DNA from: JAXGPP01 sp964436865
GTDB lineage: Bacteria > Planctomycetota > Planctomycetia > Pirellulales > Thermoguttaceae
Length of the DNA: 6,954 nt
Reading direction: 5' to 3'
NCBI GenBank assembly: GCA_964436865.1
Contig: CAYTFK010000354.1
Location: 1-6,954 of the forward strand
Part shown: piece after piece, positions 4,734 through 6,954 of the stretch
Layout: each line of letters starts with the position of its first letter
Numbering within the stretch: the first letter of the stretch is position 1
Position numbers and translations under genes: made by a program
Notes under the pieces: model-generated
What the model was told of the DNA's origin: nothing
What the model saw: only the letters and a program-made list of their open reading frames with translations
Database searches by the model: none

Positions 4734-6954
4734 ATGCGACGACCTGCCGCGATCTACTGTTTCCGCTGGGCTTCAGTGTTTCTGTTTCTCGCTTCGGCCG
4801 GCACCTTCCGGCCGGAACGTCTATCGGCCGACGAGCCGTACCGGCCGGGCCCGATGCTCCAGCGATTTCTCGATGGGCCGATGGCGGGGCTCGACGAGAT
4901 CGTGTTCGCCGTTCGGGTGCCCGGACGGGACCACTGGTATGTGACTTTCGGCAACTATGCCGATCACTCCGAATACCCGAAGAACCTGGGCTTCAAGTTC
5001 GAGGACGGCGTTTACTGGGGTTATGGCGAAGGGGGCCGGCTGTGCCGCTACAACCTGCGGACCGGCGAACTCAAGGTGCTGTTGGACGATGCGACGGGGG
5101 GCGTCCGTGATCCGCAGCTTCACTATGACGGCCAGAAGATCCTGTTCTCGTATCGCAAGGGGGGCGAACACGTCTTCCACCTGTACGAGATCAACATCGA
5201 CGGCAGCGGCCTCAAACAGTTGACGGAGGGGCCCGACGACGACATCGAGCCGACCTATTGCCCGGACGGGAGCATCGTCTTCTGCTCGTCGCGGTGCCGG
5301 CGGTTCGTCAACTGCTGGTACACCCGTGTGGCCGCGCTCTACCGCTGCGATGCCGACGGAAAGAACGTGCGGATGCTGTCGAGCAACAACGACCACGACA
5401 ACACGCCGTGGGTGCTGCCGGACGGCCGCGTGCTCTACATGCGGTGGGAATACGTCGACCGCAGCCAGGTGCACTACCACCACCTGTGGACGATGAATCC
5501 TGACGGCACCGGGCAGATGGTGTATTACGGCAACCTGCACGGCGGCATCGCGATGCTCGATGCGAAGCCGATTCCCGGGACGAAGAAGGTAGTCGCGTCG
5601 TTCTCGCCGGGGCACGGCATTCCCGAACACCTCGGCCACGTGGCGATCGTCGATCCGAGCCTGGGGCCGGACGCGCTGGAGATGGCGCGCAACGTGAGCG
5701 CCGACTGCTGGTGGAAGGACCCCTACCCGATCAGCGAGGACTGCTTCCTGGTCGCCCGGAAGGAAGGGATCTTCGTGATGGACGGCCAGGGACAGCACGA
5801 GCTGGTGTACCGGCTGCCGGAGTCGGAGCGCGAGCGGCTGCAATGCCATGAGCCCCGGCCGCTTGCGCCGCGGGAGCGGGAGCGGTTGATCCCCGACCGG
5901 ATCGACACGAGCCGGCCCACGGCGCGGCTGGTGCTCGAGAACATCTACGCCGGCCGCAAGACGGCCGCGCTTGCGCCAGGCTCGGTCAAGAAGCTGCTGG
6001 TGATGAAGCAGTTGCCGAAGCCGGTCAATTTCTCCGGGGGGATGGAGCCGCTGACGATCGGCGGCACGTTCACCTTGGCCGAGATCCTCGGCACAGTGCC
6101 GGTGGAGGAAGACGGCTCGGCGTTCATGGAGCTGCCGGCGCTACAGTCGCTATTCTTCGTGGCGCTGGACGCCGAGAACAAGCCGGTGAAACGGATGCAC
6201 TCCTTCGCGGTGCTCCAGCCGGGCGAGACGACGGGATGCGTCGGCTGCCACGAACAGCGCCACCAGACGCCGCATCCCGTGAGCAGTGAGCTAATGGCGA
6301 TGCGCGGTTCGCCCCGGCCGGTGGAACCGATTCCCGGCGTGCCGGCGGTGTTTGATTTTCCGCGCGACATCCAGCCGATCCTCGACCGGCATTGCGTGTC
6401 GTGCCACAACTCCGACGAGTATGCCGGCAAGCTCGATCTGTCGGGCGACAAGACGCCGATGTACACGATCGCCTACTGGACGCTCGTGACCGGGGGACTG
6501 ATCTCCGACGGCCGCAACCAGCCGAAAAGCGACTACGAACCGTACGCAATCGGCAGCGCGGCGAGCCGCCTGATGAATTATCTCGACGGCAGCCATCACG
6601 AGGCGCGGCTCACCGAGCACGAGCGCGATCTGGTGCGGCTGTGGATCGATTCCAGCGCCACCTACCCGGGCACGTACGCTTCGCTGGCCTCGGGCCACTA
6701 CCCGGCGTTTCTGCCGTGGGGGGCGATGAAGGAACGCTGCGGCGGCTGCCACGGCCAGGAGGTGAAGGACGATCAGGGGACGCGCTACGACATGCTCTTC
6801 CGGCGAGCGTGGGCCAGCCGTCCGGAACCATTGAGCAACATCGAGAGGCCCGAGAAGGCGTTTCTGCTCCGCGCGCCGCTGGCGAAAGAGGCAGGCGGTC
6901 TCGCGTTGTGCAAGGAAGTGGTCTTCCGGGACAGCAGTGATCCGCTCTACCAGC
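4734..6954 (+). CDS. Secreted HzsA-like multihaem c protein with PD40/TolB-like propeller (3' partial)
   Basis: The frame runs open from the ATG to the window edge: 740 residues with the C-terminus missing. A signal peptide is present (MRRPAAIYCFRW, then ASVFLFLASAG, likely cleavage after Ala32, LSA|DE). Residues about 45-360 form a propeller with TolB/PD40-like blades, for example QLTEGPDDDIEPTYCPDGS at 162-180. Five cysteines cluster at 176-205. Residues about 395-500 match the middle domain of hydrazine synthase alpha (DGSAFMELPALQSLFF, then MHSFAVLQPGE). Three CxxCH haem c sites follow: CVGCH 502-506, CVSCH 554-558 and CGGCH 669-673. The end of the visible part (LAKEAGGLALC, then DPLYQ) is family-typical and suggests only a short tail is lost. 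In anammox bacteria HzsA makes hydrazine from NO and ammonium, but relatives are common in ordinary planctomycetes with unknown role. I infer a periplasmic or exported redox or binding protein, not a hydrazine synthase. The leader of about 200 nt may matter for control. Confidence 0.85.
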   Translation, partial: MRRPAAIYCFRWASVFLFLASAGTFRPERLSADEPYRPGPMLQRFLDGPMAGLDEIVFAVRVPGRDHWYVTFGNYADHSEYPKNLGFKFEDGVYWGYGEGGRLCRYNLRTGELKVLLDDATGGVRDPQLHYDGQKILFSYRKGGEHVFHLYEINIDGSGLKQLTEGPDDDIEPTYCPDGSIVFCSSRCRRFVNCWYTRVAALYRCDADGKNVRMLSSNNDHDNTPWVLPDGRVLYMRWEYVDRSQVHYHHLWTMNPDGTGQMVYYGNLHGGIAMLDAKPIPGTKKVVASFSPGHGIPEHLGHVAIVDPSLGPDALEMARNVSADCWWKDPYPISEDCFLVARKEGIFVMDGQGQHELVYRLPESERERLQCHEPRPLAPRERERLIPDRIDTSRPTARLVLENIYAGRKTAALAPGSVKKLLVMKQLPKPVNFSGGMEPLTIGGTFTLAEILGTVPVEEDGSAFMELPALQSLFFVALDAENKPVKRMHSFAVLQPGETTGCVGCHEQRHQTPHPVSSELMAMRGSPRPVEPIPGVPAVFDFPRDIQPILDRHCVSCHNSDEYAGKLDLSGDKTPMYTIAYWTLVTGGLISDGRNQPKSDYEPYAIGSAASRLMNYLDGSHHEARLTEHERDLVRLWIDSSATYPGTYASLASGHYPAFLPWGAMKERCGGCHGQEVKDDQGTRYDMLFRRAWASRPEPLSNIERPEKAFLLRAPLAKEAGGLALCKEVVFRDSSDPLYQ

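Noticed and set aside
4350..4740. Possible tRNA or small RNA gene in the leader region (GGTTCGTGC near 4436)
   Set aside because: The T-loop-like string lacks a matching stem, and no acceptor or anticodon stems can be drawn around it.
4821..5849. A 342-codon minus-strand open frame opposite the HzsA-like gene
   Set aside because: It is antisense to a clearly assigned propeller with haem motifs. Its His/Val/Arg-rich translation shows no domain.
1..6954. CRISPR array, toxin-antitoxin pair, phage or defence genes
   Set aside because: No regularly spaced direct repeats and no gene of these classes was seen on either strand.

Overview
The window looks like chromosomal DNA of a planctomycete, probably Pirellulales-like or a related lineage. 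The DNA is GC-rich. It carries a family of planctomycete HzsA-like cytochrome c/beta-propeller proteins, a secreted BNR/sialidase-type propeller, and an outer-membrane barrel protein of the Lpg1974-like type that is expanded in planctomycetes. The gaps between genes hold short GC-rich palindromes that resemble dispersed repeats of this phylum. The lineage call is inferred from gene families recalled from memory; no search was run.

Layout. (1) Bases 1-218 are the 3' end of a plus-strand gene resembling the C-terminal nuclease part of an AddA/RecB-type helicase-nuclease. (2) Bases 338-1996, minus strand, encode a 552-residue exported protein with five Asp-box (BNR) repeats and an N-terminal domain I cannot name. 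It is convergent with gene 1, and a 9-bp stem hairpin overlaps its stop codon. (3) Bases 1997-2860 separate divergent genes. They contain no intact gene, but hold a decayed IS91-type transposase zinc-ribbon fragment on the minus strand and two compact GC hairpins of a repeat-like type. (4) Bases 2861-3958, plus strand, encode a 365-residue exported beta-barrel protein, followed by a strong hairpin. (5) Bases 3959-4733 are a gene-free stretch with several palindromes, including a 30-nt near-perfect one, then a TATAAT box, and a 133-nt segment bounded by 17-nt inverted repeats. (6) From 4734 to the window end, plus strand, is a secreted HzsA-like protein with a PD40/TolB-like propeller and three CxxCH haem c motifs, cut off by the window edge (740 residues visible).

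The genes do not form an operon. Each of the three exported proteins has its own Shine-Dalgarno sequence, and the spacing between them is large. What they share is location: all three are predicted to act in the periplasm, outer membrane or outside the cell. The AddA-like gene belongs to DNA repair and is unrelated. I found no defence system, CRISPR array, tRNA or rRNA. The items most worth following up are the HzsA-like protein, where the residue four after the first haem histidine is His, and the palindromic/inverted-repeat elements in the two long gene-free stretches.
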